Below the pieces are notes generated by a model, which did no database searches, had not been told where the DNA came from, and saw only the letters and a program-made list of their open reading frames with translations. From positions 67,417,692 through 67,481,691 of the forward strand of contig CM026426.1 in the NCBI GenBank assembly GCA_014871385.1: DNA of 64,000 nucleotides. The letters run 5' to 3'. The DNA is from Ceratodon purpureus (lineage: Eukaryota; Streptophyta; Bryopsida; Pseudoditrichales; Ditrichaceae). Every line of letters begins with the position of its first letter. Within the stretch, counting starts at the first letter, position 1. This document shows, one piece after another, positions 1 through 12,039 of this stretch. The translations under genes and the position numbers were made by a program.

Positions 1-1121
1 GTGTACTGACTCAAGGTGCGCGCTCCTTGCCTAAGTCTGGTGAACGCCACCGCATCTCTAAAATCAGAGAACTTGGTGGTGAATCGCTCGATCATTTGAG
101 CTTTTACTTCCCTCCAAGTATAACCGAACGGCCACCTCTTTGTCGCAAAAGGATCCTCGGTTCTCTTCTTGGTCGTCCACCAAACTCTTGCGGAGCCTCC
201 AAGGTTGGTAGCCACAACCGCTATTCGCTCCTTGTCGGGAGTCTGGAGCATGTCAAAATGGTCTTCCATTCGCTCCAGCCACTCCCGAATTTTGGCCCCG
301 CTTTGGTTCGTAAAGGCAGCGGGCAACTTCAATCCTTGAGCTGCTTTTCCCGGGCCTCTATTCATCTCCCCAAAGCGCGCTCTCTCCCCAAGTCTAGCCA
401 CTTCTACGCGAAGATCGTTCACGAGGTCGATCAATTTCATTTTGCTTGGCATTCCATCGGCTTCCTCATCGGGTGAAGGGGAGCGGCGCCTTCTTGCTCT
501 TCTTCAAGCACGGCGGTCTTCCGACTCCTCATCATCATCATCCCTTCGTCCTCCTCCTCATCTTGCTCCACTAGCGTCAGCATTGTTTGAGTCTGTATCG
601 TCACCCCCACCTCCACTTGGAGGGTCAGCGGCGACGATCGCTACTCTCGCCGCCTCGCCTTGGTTATTCGCTTGGACATTGGAGGGGCCAGCCGTGCCTT
701 CGCCATCAGCAGGCGGTTTTTCCTTAGGGACTTGTTCTTTAGGAGCACTCTTTGCTCCCATCCCTTTGGCCGCCGTGCCACCTCGTGCATGTTTTGGATC
801 TTGCTCCGTTTCCTCCCCCGAATCGTGAGCCCAAGTTGCTTCTTCCACTCCCTTCTTGAGAGTCTTCGCTTTACTTGTTGCCGGCTCCTTGGTAGCTTGT
901 TTTCCCTTAGCCTTCTCTTTGGCCGCGCCACCTTCCGGTGCCGTTGTGGCCGTCTTCTTAGAAGGTCGTCCAACCTTCTTAGTCTTGAAAGCTGTTGGGT
1001 TCGTCGCTGCCAATTCGACGAGGTCAACTTCTCCTTAAGTCGCAGCTGCGGCGTCACCCGCTTCCACTTCCGCAGTATCTTGGTGAGCTGCTAGAGCCCC
1101 AACTTCATCTAGTCGAGCCAT
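1..1121 (-). pseudogene. Retrotransposon gag, decayed and cut by the window edge
   Basis: A minus-strand frame from the ATG at 1121 has a basic, AT-hook-like stretch (KVGRPSKK) and a long disordered charged region, then a retrotransposon-gag domain. The domain shows REWLERMEDHFD at about 256-290, RVWW followed by WREVKAQMIERF at about 80-185, and the LRQGARTLSQY core near position 5. Gag would form the particle that packages the element RNA. In-frame stops lie at 1037-1035 (TAA), 560-558 (TGA) and 509-507 (TGA), so this copy cannot make full-length Gag. Protease and polymerase would lie beyond position 1. Family assignment rests on the gag motif and the LTR; the Ty3/gypsy label is inferred. 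Confidence 0.7.
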
Positions 1122-1171
1122 CTTGCTTGTGCTCTTTCACTTAGGCTCTCGCAGCTATCCACCCTTACGGT

Positions 1172-1184
1172 GCTCTGATAACCA
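1172..1184 (-). other. Primer-binding site, initiator-Met tRNA type
   Basis: Two bases inside the LTR end, the minus strand reads TGGTTATCAGAGC. This is one base different in spacing from the usual plant initiator-methionine PBS TGGTATCAGAGC. Its position just after the LTR and before gag is what the family requires. Confidence 0.65.
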
Positions 1185-1186
1185 CG

Positions 1187-1694
1187 TGTCACGCTCCAAA
1201 CTTAGTCGCTCGTTCCTCACGAGTCCAAGTCCGTCGCGGCGCTCCTAATTACCTGCAAGGCAACAAGTCCCATGAGTTAGCTTACTCCGGGGTGCACTCC
1301 ACTCCGGGGTGTGCTCACTCATGGTACCTCTCATCAGTCAGACTCTCTAAGACTAACTAAGTCTAACCCTCGCGACCCGCCCAAGAGACAACTCCGGGGT
1401 GCGGGTGAGGCGCCTTAAGCCTTCGCTAGCCAAGACCCGCTTTTGTCTAGCTCCGGGACCTTAGCAAGCTCCCACCTCAACCATTCGTCACTCGTCACTC
1501 AACTCGTGACGCCTAGTCCGCTTTAGGCCCAAGGCCAAGGTCCGCCCGCCGACCTCAACAAGGGTCATCCCAACCGGCGTCAACCTAAGACATTGCTCAC
1601 CCACTCCGGGGTGAGCCACTATCCTACTAAGTCCCGGTCACTACTCCGGGGTGCCCTCTTAGTCACAGTGTGTCTCTAACTTATGGTCGTGACA
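1187..1694 (-). repeat. 5' LTR of a Ty3/gypsy-like retrotransposon
   Basis: The segment begins and ends with a perfect 7-bp inverted repeat, TGTCACG at 1187 and CGTGACA ending at 1694, giving the TG...CA ends expected of an LTR about 508 bp long. On the minus strand a primer-binding-site-like sequence and then a gag frame follow directly, so this is the 5' LTR of an element that leaves the window at position 1. The body carries at least five copies of CTCCGGGGTG (for example near 1287, 1306, 1391, 1604 and 1650). The 3' LTR is outside the window, so the pair cannot be compared. Confidence 0.7.
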
Positions 1695-3894
1695 CTTGCC
1701 CTAGATGGCAATTGACACACCCACCCCCCCCCCCCCCACAGGGCCCTTGCAACCCAATCCGGCTGGTGGCATAAAGCGAGCGTGGTAGGGACGGGGCCCG
1801 CCGGCAATGGGGTCCTGGCCTTCCCCTTGAGCCTCCCTTGCCACCCATCCTCCCTTAAACCCTACCCCCCCCCCCCTTCTACTCTGTTCCCTTGAAATGG
1901 GTCAGCTGCCTATTCCAAAAGTCAAATGTACATGCTCATTTTCATTGGCTAACTTATTTTGTAAACTTGCCCCTAGAGGAGCTTTTGCGGTTCATAGGTG
2001 AATAACTTTTCACTCTGACATTGGAATTGAGAATAAAAAATATGGACATGAAGCTCCCACCAAGGCTTACTTTCATTAAAATTTTCATAAAATTTGAGTT
2101 CAAATTGCATTCGTAGGTACATGCCCAAACTCCAAAAAGCCTCACTTTGCCAAATTGTCCTTTAGGGGTTAAAATAAGATGAAGGACTGGACCCACGAAT
2201 TGAGATAAGAGATTTCAAGGGCCTACATGGGTGAATACGCTCTAAACAATGACGATGACATTGGAACTACCTTAGGTTACTAGTAGTTTGGGCACTGTTT
2301 TGCCTAATAATTAATTAAAGTGCTAAAAGTGGTTTTACTAGTGGAAAAGCAGTTGCAGTACACCCGGAATGACACTAGATTTTGGTCTAAATGGGGGAGT
2401 GGGAGAATGGTGTCATGAGAGCACTGTTTGATGTCCTTCGCCACCTGACAATTTTAATTGTGTGGGATACTGAAGTTGGAGACAAAGTCTATTTGGGCCC
2501 ACTCTGCTGCGAGATTCTTTTCAGTATCAAAGTCTGATTACTTGGGGTGGCAAGGAGTTAAATGTTTTAGTGGGGTCCACGGTAATGTGTTCTTGGATGA
2601 TTGAGGGCTGGATAACAGTTTGGTTTACAGCAACTAGAGTGTTCAGTGCGGTTATTTGATTATGTAGTTTTCACTCGCCGGGGAGAGATGGTACCCTTGT
2701 GGACTATGGATATCCAATTTCGTATCCGGATCTGTATACCCGTCCCGGGTCAATCCATACCCAAGTCTGTTATTGATATCGGTTTTTTCAACATCATACC
2801 ATTGTGCATACCCGTAACACTCGGGGCCAATTATACCTAGACTAAATACCTGGGGATATAAATAAGGGCACATGTATGTTGATTTGAGTTCATAACCGAG
2901 GTGGTCATCTATATCCGCCATTGTACAGGCTTCCTTTTTGGATATGAATAATGTAATCGGGTATTACGCGTAGTAAAGGGTATGTGCAGTTGGACAATTT
3001 CTAGTCCAGGGTATTTTGGAGGATTGAGTGGTGGTAGATGGTTTGCCGTGGGAATTTCAAGAATGCATGCTTGTTGTAGTGCAGACTATCAGTGTGTACG
3101 ATTGCATGATGGACCGAATCAGACACAATGAGGAGTGGAATTGAGACAAAGATGCAATTGGAATTGCATTTCGTAAGTGAACACACAATACTTCAAGTGA
3201 AAGGCTATGTGATCTGGCAATGATTCTGATACATGTGGACGGTTCAACCAAAGTAGTAAAGTGGCTGTATAGTCCGAGTGCACACAGTAATGTGCATCTA
3301 CGCAGACTAACGAGACTCTTGTGTGCATGCGCACTCACTTGCTCCCTCTAATCGATTTGGACTTCTTCCACAAAGAGTAAGAGTTCCACTTGACATAAAC
3401 GCCAGATTCGGAAGGTTTGACAAGAACATCATCCAATGTTTTGAAAGAGTGACGCTCCTCTGCAATTATCAACGGCAACTCAGTCTTGATAATTTTATGC
3501 ACTTAAACCATCTATTGGCAGGGTTGTTCACAAGACCTCTCCGTCCAAAGTGCCGTCCAGTCCGCTCGTTCGTCTGTTAGGGGTCAGGGGAGGTCCATTT
3601 GACTGAGACTTAGGATTGATCGTGTTAATCTTGCATATATTGAAGATTATCTTGCACATATTGAAGATATGTACCTATTAAATTTTTTCTAGGGGACCGT
3701 TATGTCCGATAAATGTTGGGGACCGACCGGTCCCTTCGTCCAAAGTGCCGTCTGGTCCATCAGATTGGGCCCATATCCGTCTGTTATGACAACCCTGTCT
3801 GTTGGCCTTCTAAGCACATTGAGCCAAATTTATGAGATCTTGACTTCCACAATCCACCTATTTTACCTTTCGCTACAATTGAGTCACCATGATC
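1695..3894. other. No gene recognised
   Basis: Two long C homopolymers occur at 1724-1737 and 1865-1876. Short open frames here are not supported by any domain or composition signal. A 15-bp motif, GTCCAAAGTGCCGTC, occurs at about 3543 and again at about 3739, each followed after some 20-30 bp by a CGTCTGTTA-like string, which suggests a small diverged duplication. Otherwise I see nothing. Confidence 0.5.
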
Positions 3895-5058
3895 TCAATG
3901 GAGGATAAAGCATAGCAAGTTAGGAGCAATAGCATTGTTTGTTATGTGAGGAAGAAGACCAACCTCAAATTGCTCTCTGGGTGGTCCAGGTGTCGAGGCC
4001 TCTCCAAGTACTGTCATGCCGCGAGTGGTGACACAGTTTGCTGCGAGAGAGCAGTCCCGTTTTTCAAGGCCTGAAACTAGGGAATACACTGCGTTGCTTC
4101 TGTATGATGGTGGCTGATTATTCGTAGTCGTAGGTGACATCAGAGCGCTTGGATGAGGCGACAAAGAGGCATGCGAGATTGTACCAATGGAGGTAGAGAG
4201 ATCCGTCGACATAGCAGCATCGACCGGCATCCGGTTGGTGAAGTTATGAAGAATGGTGTTTGGCGTCACGGGTACTGTGTCGCCGCTACCCCAAGAATTT
4301 GAAAGGACAGGTACTGACGGGGCTTGGGATGTTGCATTCTCATGGAAAGGTCCACTGTTGCTTTGTAATGTGTTCTCAGTGTGATGTGGATGGCCTCTGC
4401 TACATGTCGGTCTACCTTCATTACCGCGAGGAGAAGTACATGTAGAGGGAACCGAGTTATTGGGAATTTGCGATGGAGACGAAGCTTGGGGAGGTGGCTG
4501 CCACTATGTGGGTGATGCAATAGTCTTGGATTGAGGCAGTGCTGCTGGAGCGGGTTAATTGACCGTAAGAGCAACTCCTTCACTTCGTTGATTTGGTCCT
4601 TGCTAGTCGATAAATCTGATGCCATCCTTTGTACGGTGGATTCCTACGCATTTATGCGTGTGGCCTCGCGGATGAGGAAAGGAGGGGTACCTAGACGCTG
4701 AGATGGTGGATGGAGATTAGCAAATGTGACATTGGTTACACTGTGAAACGATTAACCAAGACTAAATTGCATGAAAGCAAATTGAGCGTTTCAAACTTAG
4801 TATATGGGATGGGGTATTATATTTCTAGAAAATCATACAATCCTATGTGAATGAGGAAACAGGTTCAGTAGATTACTCGGGGGAAGCTGGGCATTGTGTC
4901 TTTGGGACGTGGGCCTTGGACAGAAGCGCAGTGGTGACATGACGGGGGCCGGTTGTTGGCGTACTGTATTGGAAGTCCACACTGAAGCTATTGGTGGACT
5001 CCGTATGAAGAGTTGACGAGCTTTGTAGACGACCAGGTAGGTGATTGGTCACAAGCAT
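3895..5058 (-). other. Possible further exons of the Ptta-like remnant
   Basis: Minus-strand open stretches at 5058-4873 (Ser/Thr/Pro-rich), 4625-4266 and 4269-3895 follow the Ptta-like fragment in the same direction. They have coding-like composition with clusters of Ser, Thr and Pro, as in the linker regions of such proteins. I recognise no domain in them, and exon boundaries are not resolved. Confidence 0.25.
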
Positions 5059-5222
5059 ATGATGTGGCTGTATGACGAGTGTTTAATGCATAGCAATAAA
5101 CAAAGCATAAGTGATGGAACGTGGGCATATGACTAATCAGTATGAGCAGAGTGTAAGACATTAAAATGAACACGGCAAAGCCGCACATGCTATGATAAAA
5201 CAATACTGCAGCCAACAGTTCA

Positions 5223-5768
5223 TGGTTTATTTTGAAAACTAACCTCTACAGGCATGGCAGCATGCTGATGGTTGTCAGGGGTATGTGTCGATGGGCTGCT
5301 ACGTGGTGCCTTGTTCTTGCCTTTGCGCATTTCAGTCATTTGTAGTGATTCCTCTTTGCCTGCTGCAGACACCCAATATTTCTTCCATTCGGTGAACGCC
5401 TCCATTTGACATGGAGGGTGTCTCAATCCACCGATGGCAAAAAAGTGTTTTTCTTGGCGTTTTTTATTGTTTTTCAGAGTGTTCCTTAGAAATTTACTTA
5501 TATAACCCATGTCTAGCGGCCTACTATACATGAATGTGTGAGCCAACTTCTCTGCGATGCATTGAACTTGAGATTCCCAATACTCTCATTTAGACTTATA
5601 ACTTCTCACTCTGAAATTGATAGTTTGTCGGGCACATAGGCGTGCTGCCCGTTGCCACGGTTTTAGGAGGCCAAGAGTTGTACCTGAGTTGGAGACAGGA
5701 ATTTCTATGCGGGGCTCCCAGTTCTCAGCATGAACGGCTGCCATTTCTTTCAAGTACGGACGCTGCAA
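5223..5768 (-). pseudogene. Ptta/En-Spm-like transposon protein fragment
   Basis: Two minus-strand open stretches (5768-5589 and 5585-5223) are in the same frame and separated by a single TGA at 5588-5586. The second contains a run of basic residues (FLRNTLKNNKKRQEKHFF), then EWKKYWVS and MTEMRKGKNKA. The pattern of a basic stretch, then W..L/K.YW, then S...M...R is that of the C-terminal half of plant Ptta/En-Spm (Transposase_24) proteins, and it is also seen in the related gene at 39.6-45.1 kb of this window. A GTTAGT donor-like site follows the end of the second stretch, so further exons probably lie at lower coordinates. The call is by motif resemblance only. Confidence 0.45.
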
Positions 5769-7489
5769 TTCACGAGAGGCACACCGTTTTAGATTATCAT
5801 GCTCACGCTTTTCCTCTTTTGATGCAGGTAGTGTCGGCCTCCACTCAGTACTGTTCTCGGGAGCTCAAGCGAGGCAGCGGAGGCTCGATGAAGCTTCGAG
5901 AATTCAGGTGAGGAGACCTAGCCGTAGCCACTTCATGGCGCGCCGCACTTCCTCGCTGCCGCCCTCAGTGTTGCTGCTGCTTCTGCAGCTGCTCGCCATC
6001 GCCTATGTCGACATCTCCAGCCAAGATCGCCCCGGCCCCGCATCCCTCCTCCACTCCCCGCCCCTGGCCGCATGTGTTTTTCAGCACGCTGCACCTCTTT
6101 TCACTACTCGCTATTTCCCCAAGGGCTCTTGTCGACTGCAAGCACCTTCGGCGCCCACGTTCTCGCAACACCCCTGCTCCTTTACTTCACCACCGCCGAC
6201 CCGCCCCAACTCTAATCGTCCCCGATGGCTACTTCTTCATGGCCCCCCTCCCTTGTGTTTTTTGCCCACCCCGACACCTCCCTCCGCACCCTACCCCTTC
6301 TCATACCACCCACCATTCCCACACAATCATCGAGCCCTCCCATGTGCTCACCCCCACATCACAGCTCTGTTCTCCCTCCTCCCTCTCCTCACTGACCTCT
6401 CTCTCCCACATTCCCTCGCCACTCTACTCCTCCCTCCACCATTCCCCCAGCCGTGCTTCCCCACACACAAATCCCCCTACCCCCTGCACCATCCCCCAAC
6501 AGTAGTTTCGATCCCTCCCCGCGTGCTTTCCTACTCACTGCCACCACCCCTCGCCCATCAAACCCACATATCCCCTCCACATTCCATAATTCTCCTTTCC
6601 ACCACTATGTATACCCCTCCCTCGTCCCTACCTCTGCCACACTTCATTTCTCAACTCCACCCACAGCCACTTCTCCCAATTCTCCCGCTCTACCTACACC
6701 CATCTTCCCATCCACAGTCCCCACCCCCATTACACACATCACATACACTATATATCCATACTCAAATGTTTATTGTCACAGAACATATTACAACACACCT
6801 AAACTCATATTGCATCCTACATATCCTACCACCTACTCTATCACTTCACCATATCCTCCTACCCATCTAATGCCGCCTTCCTCTACCCTTCTTCCCCCTC
6901 ACACCAAGCCGCCCCTTGCCTCTTCACACATGTCCTGCTCCCACCACTCCGCTTGCCAACGCCCCCGGATGTCTTCCTTCACCTGCCATAACCCCCACAT
7001 CCATAACAATCACCCATGGACACCTGCAAAATCTTCTCCTTGCCTCACACCCCCACACTCCCCCTCCCCCCCCCCCCCCTCGTCGCAAGAACTTTCGGCA
7101 CCCGCACTCTCTGGCCCCTTCTCCTGCTTCCCCGCCCATCCCCCCCCCCCCCCCCCACCATCACTTCCACCGCAATGCCCTGGCCTCTTTTGCAGCTGCC
7201 CCTTCCTCACCCCACTATTTACTTCCATCCATACAGCTCTCCCTACTCTCTCAAAACTCCCACCTCCCCAACAACGCCACCACTGCCCCTCTCTCGCAAC
7301 CCTGCCCCAATCCCAACAGCCACCCCTCCTCCCACGCCACCTCACCTGCCCTCGCACCCCTGCTCACAACTCACGGCCCTGGAATTTAAACGAACCCGCC
7401 CCCTCCCACACACCCTCTTCGCACACCTGCCACCCCTATACCCTCTTACCTTCTCCCCCATCCTCCCACCCCACCTCCTCACCATAGGC

Positions 7490-9560
7490 AAGGAACGCTC
7501 CACCCTCGCTTCCCGCTCCACTGGTTCCCTCAAGGGCCAGAAGGCTGTTTCAACTGGTACTAGTGGTAAGAAGATTGTCATTAGACTCAACAGCCGTGAC
7601 ATTAGCCCTCCAACCGTAGAACCCTCCTCCTCTGAACCCATCGGGGTAAGAGATTACCCTCCCGGGTGCCGTCCTTCTCCAGGCTGCCTACCCAAACCTG
7701 CCGATGATCAGCCTCTTAGCTCCTCCAAACGCTCTCGGGCCCAGCGACGACTCTTGGACAACGACGACTGCAGTGATGGCTCCGACTCCCCCACACGCCA
7801 AACCAGATCCGCTTCGTCCCGGGACTCAGTGCTCAACACCCGCCCCTCCACTCCTACCAGCGCCTCTACTCTTGCTGCTCCCCCGGCCGAGCACAACGCC
7901 CGCCCCGCCACTGCAAGCCTGTGCACCACACCGCGCCTCCCCGCCCCTGTCAAACCTCCTGCCACCGGCCACACTTCAGGCACTCTCCTCCCCCCTACAA
8001 CTCATCTTTCTCCATCTCAATGCATTTCTTACCTTTGGCTCTCATTCAGCGTACATGAGCAGCTCAACCTTAAACTAGGGCTCCCGGAATATAGAGGAAT
8101 TGCGACGGATGCTCTTACCGCAGGAATCATGCCGGACTCGGAGGTGCTCGAATTTTATTTGTGCCGCCATGCCTTCCCCACGTGCTTCAACGCCTCTTTC
8201 CCTCGGTCTGCCTCGACGGCCTCCCGGGACAGTACCTTCACCTAACACAGATCCCTCTAGGTACCGAAGTTGAGCCTTCCACTGGACTTTCTTGCAGTTA
8301 CCAAATCATAATTAGATTTGACTCAGAGTACCACCGCATGTCCAAAGCGGAAGTTCAAGAAGCAGCACTCGCTAGGTTTGCTCACATGCAGATTCCCCTC
8401 TCTAGCCGCTACCGCAAACCTGTCTCCGCCATCGTCAACAGAAGAACCCATGGTTGGTTAGGGTTCTTACTGGTGGATCTCTTAAACCTAGAGGTCGATG
8501 CCATAGCCCTTCTCCACGGCCACAGAATCTTTGCCCTGAAAATGCACAATTCTAGAGAAGGGATACGAGTTCCTGTCAACTGCCAGTAACAGACGTCTAC
8601 AAATCACTGGCACGATCCTCTCATCTTACAACTCTAGAGACTTGTTAGCGGATATAATTGAAATCTGCTACACTCACTCTGGACATGCCGAGGTTGTTGG
8701 AGTCGCGAAGAAACTCACTACATCGGAGCTTGCCGAGATTACGGTCACAGGCGCCCTCTCCAAGCAGTTCCTCTTTACTATGCCCAAAACCCTTGCCGCC
8801 GACCCCATCTCAATCACGGAGATCACCACCTCGCGTGAGGAGTCTTTCGCCTCGGCCGCCGATGCTCTAAGCACCACCGTTCTTGTCCGCGGACTGAACA
8901 TTCAGTTCTCCTAGGTACAAGTCTCTGTCGCTCTACACTAGCTCTTGGGCGCTCGCAACATCACCTCCATCTCATTTAACAGAGCCGAAGATGACTCCCT
9001 CGGCCGGCATGACAGGGCAGCCACCCTGCGGTGCCTTAACAGTGCGGTATACACTGCTTCGTGCTCCCGCCGCGCCATCCCTCTTCTCGGCAAATTAGTG
9101 GACTTCTCACCACATCATTGAAGCCTCGCAGGATCTGCTCTTCCTGCCAGCACCCGCGCCCTGGACTCCCGCCCCACTCGGAAATACATCCATGAGGCTA
9201 TACTTGCCTTAAAGAACGAAACCAAGACCGGACCCTCCCTCATCGAAATCCAAGACTCCATACAAGCGGGCGTGAATAGCTTGCAGCACCAACTCACCTC
9301 TCTTCAGGCCGACGTCAATGCGCACACCTCCCACGCCGTCGAAGCCTCGCTTACCGCCCAGCAAGTTCAGCACAATCACCTTCTTCACCAACTCCAACTC
9401 CTAACAACTGCTTCAAGCAATTATTCTAAACAGATGAGTGGCATTTCCACTGCTCTTCTCACTGGCCCCTCACACAGCCCCCCCATCACCCCCCGGACCT
9501 CCTCCTCACGGCCACGCATGAGTTACACCACACACAGCTTAGGGTCTCTTCCCGCATGCC
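7490..9560 (+). pseudogene. LINE ORF1 remnant
   Basis: Within the C-rich region this stretch has balanced, protein-like composition, but the reading frame changes. One frame carries SLKGQKAVSTGTSGKK and a KRSRAQRRLLDNDD basic patch (about 7490-8245). Another frame covers 8240-8589 with a mixed hydrophobic/basic segment. A third covers 9200-9500 with heptad-like residues (IQAGVNSLQHQLTSLQ) that look like a coiled coil. Order and location upstream of the endonuclease suggest the nucleic-acid-binding ORF1 protein. The frame changes mean the copy is dead. No RRM or zinc knuckle could be recognised with confidence. Confidence 0.4.
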
Positions 9561-10557
9561 CTTCATGGGACGCATGCCACTGTACCGCACTCCTTTGTAA
9601 TGCGAAGATTCTTTCCGACCCTAAAACTCCCGTCTCGACTCTCACACACCTTGTGTCTTTGTCTGTATGCGCCATCTCCCCACACCCAACATCCTCCCCC
9701 CAGCCCCCTTTGCTCCCTCGTTGCACTCCACCTCCCACACAGCTCCTCGATCCCTACCCCACTACCTTCCTTCACTGCAGCCTCCTATCTACACCTCATC
9801 AGAGCCCCCCACAAAATTCCGCACATAAACCCTCCCCTATCCCACCTCCCACCAAGCAATTCTCCCCCAACCACAACCATTGCTCCCCCCTTTCCATCGC
9901 CCCCACCTTCCCCCGTCACCGACACCGCTCTACACATCACTCCCCGACTGCCCTTCCCGCCTTACTCATCTGCCTGCTCCTTCTGCTCGCTCACTCCGCG
10001 GTCAGTCTCCCCAAACCCCCCCGAACTTCAGCAATCTCCTTCCCCACATCCCGTCTGCCAAACCCCCACCATCCCCTGCTCCCTCCTCCCCCACTTCACC
10101 TCGCCTCCTCCTAGCACCCCCGCCTGCATCCGCCATCTCTCCGCCCCGATCTGCTTCCGCCCCTCCCCCCAACACTGCTCCGCTCCGCCATCGCCCTTCC
10201 CTCGACTCTGCCCCTCTACCCGCCCCGATACCTTGATCCCTACCCACCCCCTTACCCGGCCACACACCCGGCCTTACCTCGAACCCCAGACCCCGCCCTT
10301 ATCCGGGCCGGATACCAGGGCATATACCCCGCCCACGTCATACCCCTCCCTATAACATCTACACCGCCCGATACTTGGCCCTCTATACCTCCCCCCCCCC
10401 CCTACACATCACCTTCCCCCCTCACCCTCCATTTTCTACCTCACATCCTTCCGTCTCCACCCCCTCCTTTCCCCCTCTTCTCATCTCTCTTCCATCAATT
10501 CAATACCCCTCCACGCCACCGTACTTCTACCCCCCCGTCTCTCCAACACCACTCCTC

Positions 10558-10561
10558 CCTT
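10558..10561. other. Left target-site duplication CCTT
   Basis: CCTT directly precedes the left terminal inverted repeat and is repeated directly after the right one at 23781-23784. The two copies flank the 13.2-kb insertion in the LINE. Confidence 0.8.
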
Positions 10562-10582
10562 GGGTGTAAGTACACTAGACCC
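10562..10582 (+). repeat. Left terminal inverted repeat, 21 bp
   Basis: Exact reverse complement of 23760-23780. It contains the palindrome GTAC within AAGTACAC. Similarity beyond 21 bp is weak. Confidence 0.88.
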
Positions 10583-11506
10583 ATATACTTTTCTAGTCAC
10601 AGTCGTATTTTTCCAGGGTGCGGTCTGTTCACATCAAAAAATACCATCCGAGCTAAATGTTTCTACGTTTTGTAACAGGTTTGCATAATAAGTATGCTTG
10701 TTTAGATCGTATTTGCAGTGTCAAAATAGTTTAGATATGTGATCGCCTATGTTTTAATTGTACTTGTTTACAGTGCAAAAAAAAGTCACAAGTACTAGTT
10801 TAGCAGAAAAGTACAAATTTCTTGTTTATCCAAAACTTCGAATCTGATCTCTTTCATGCAGAGGAAAGGAAAGCATGCCGTTTTTTAGATTCTATCAGCG
10901 AATTGACGGTTTTGTGGCTTATTTGTGGAAGATTTTAAAAAGTAGTACTGAATGCTTAGCAAGGGAAAAAGGGGGGAAATATTCTACGTTTTCAAGATCC
11001 AGCGGTGGATTCTGGACGCCTTAGGATAGTCCTAGGTTGGCTCACTGTTCAATTTGGAAAAAGAGAATTTTTCCGTTATTCATTTAGTAGCCGATCACAC
11101 TGCGTTCACAGTGTATATACAGTACTTATAGTACTCAATGTACATTCGATGTCGCATCCTGACCGTCCACGTGGGCTACCCTATCACTTGAGCCGTTCGT
11201 TTTCGCGATCAAGATCCGAAATTCAAGGGCGCCGAGCTTGGGAGGGTGCCCATGCATGACCCATAGAGCAGATCCCTTCAACGCCCCTCGAATATGCCGC
11301 CGCCACCTGCAATCAACCCCAGCTTTGACATTCTCTTCGTCTCCCCCATGCAGTTTTTCCCACCTTTCGTGGCGGCTGCGCTCTGTGCTCATGTTCAGCT
11401 GTGTTTTCAACGTCTAAACAATTAGGGCGCTCAATGACGGGCTGGTTGCGTAGTGTTTTTTCCATAGTTGCTTGCAGATTCTCTGTGTTTGCTTTGTTCA
11501 TGCAAA
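10583..11506. other. Left noncoding arm of the 13.2-kb transposon
   Basis: No supported coding sequence. The arm would hold the promoter of the transposase gene and subterminal transposase sites. GTAC-containing words (AGTACAA, AAGTACT, GTACTT) recur. Confidence 0.5.
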
Positions 11507-11868
11507 ATGTCTAGGTCCGCTCAGAGGTCGAATCTGGTGCAGAAGTTGATTACTTCGTACTTCACCTGTATCCCACAAACTTCAGAGGTCGAATCGATTT
11601 ATCATACAGAAAATAGCGAAACTAGTGAATCCTGTTACGTATCTGAGACCCCTGTTTCAAAGCAAGGGGTGCGAGATTTCTACTTAGGAAAGTGCAACGC
11701 TGTATCAGTATCACAAGAATCTCCTAGGCATGCATTGTTTCTTGCCGCAGTATCTACTGATTCTTGTAGTTACCCCTCTAGTAGCTATAACGTTTTGCCT
11801 TCTCTGTCTGATGTGAGGTATCAAATATCTTCTCCTACTAGAAGCGAGGAGTCAGTTGCATTCAGAAG
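11507..11868 (+). CDS. Possible 5' exon of the transposase gene
   Basis: An ATG at 11507 opens a 120-residue Ser/Thr-rich frame starting MSRSAQRSNLVQ with no recognised domain. It ends at a GT donor-like site (AG|GTGATG at 11868/11869). Splicing to an acceptor-like AAAGCAG at about 12011 would join it in frame to the large transposase exon. It could equally be a separate small gene or untranslated leader. Position just upstream and on the same strand as the transposase is the main argument. Confidence 0.35.
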
Positions 11869-12039
11869 GTGATGCTTGTCAGCAATTTCGGTGAGTTTTG
11901 TGGAATAGATTGTGCATTCTTCGTGGAACTCTTCATTATGTACAGGACGGTGTTAATCTCTCAACTCCACAACTATGTACTGAGTTTGTCTATAGATTAC
12001 TAACAAAGCAGTGGGTGTCGTGCACAACTCCTAGGTCTC

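Larger units (their letters stand above)
5908..10561 (+). mobile_element. C-rich LINE, 5' portion
   Basis: From about 5.95 kb the plus strand becomes extremely C-rich and G-poor, with almost stop-free but proline-, serine- and threonine-dominated frames. The composition and reading direction match the endonuclease part at 23785-25940 and the reverse-transcriptase part at 27762-32523, so the three are pieces of one non-LTR retrotransposon. The 5' end is not sharply defined. Near it, an ATG at about 5935 opens a frame with a strongly hydrophobic leader (VLLLLLQLLAIAY). The segment stops at 10561, where a DNA transposon has inserted. Frame at the right edge (position 10558 starts a codon) continues into the frame beginning at 23787 once that insertion is removed. 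Confidence 0.7.

Noticed and set aside
558-1013. Independent AT-hook protein on the minus strand
   Set aside because: It is in the same frame as, and directly upstream of, the gag domain, behind the LTR and primer-binding site; it is the gag N-terminal region bounded by nonsense codons.
2646-2921. Overlapping open frames with repeated TATCC/TACCC words
   Set aside because: No domain, both strands equally open, and no splice or composition support.
5935-6060. A second 2A-like motif (…RPGP) at the LINE 5' end
   Set aside because: The conserved D-x-E-x-N core is missing, so it is reported only as a low-interest similarity.
5908-10569. Many long Pro/Ser/Thr-rich plus-strand frames and Gly/Arg-rich minus-strand frames
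   Set aside because: They reflect the extreme C-richness of the LINE, overlap each other and carry no domains.
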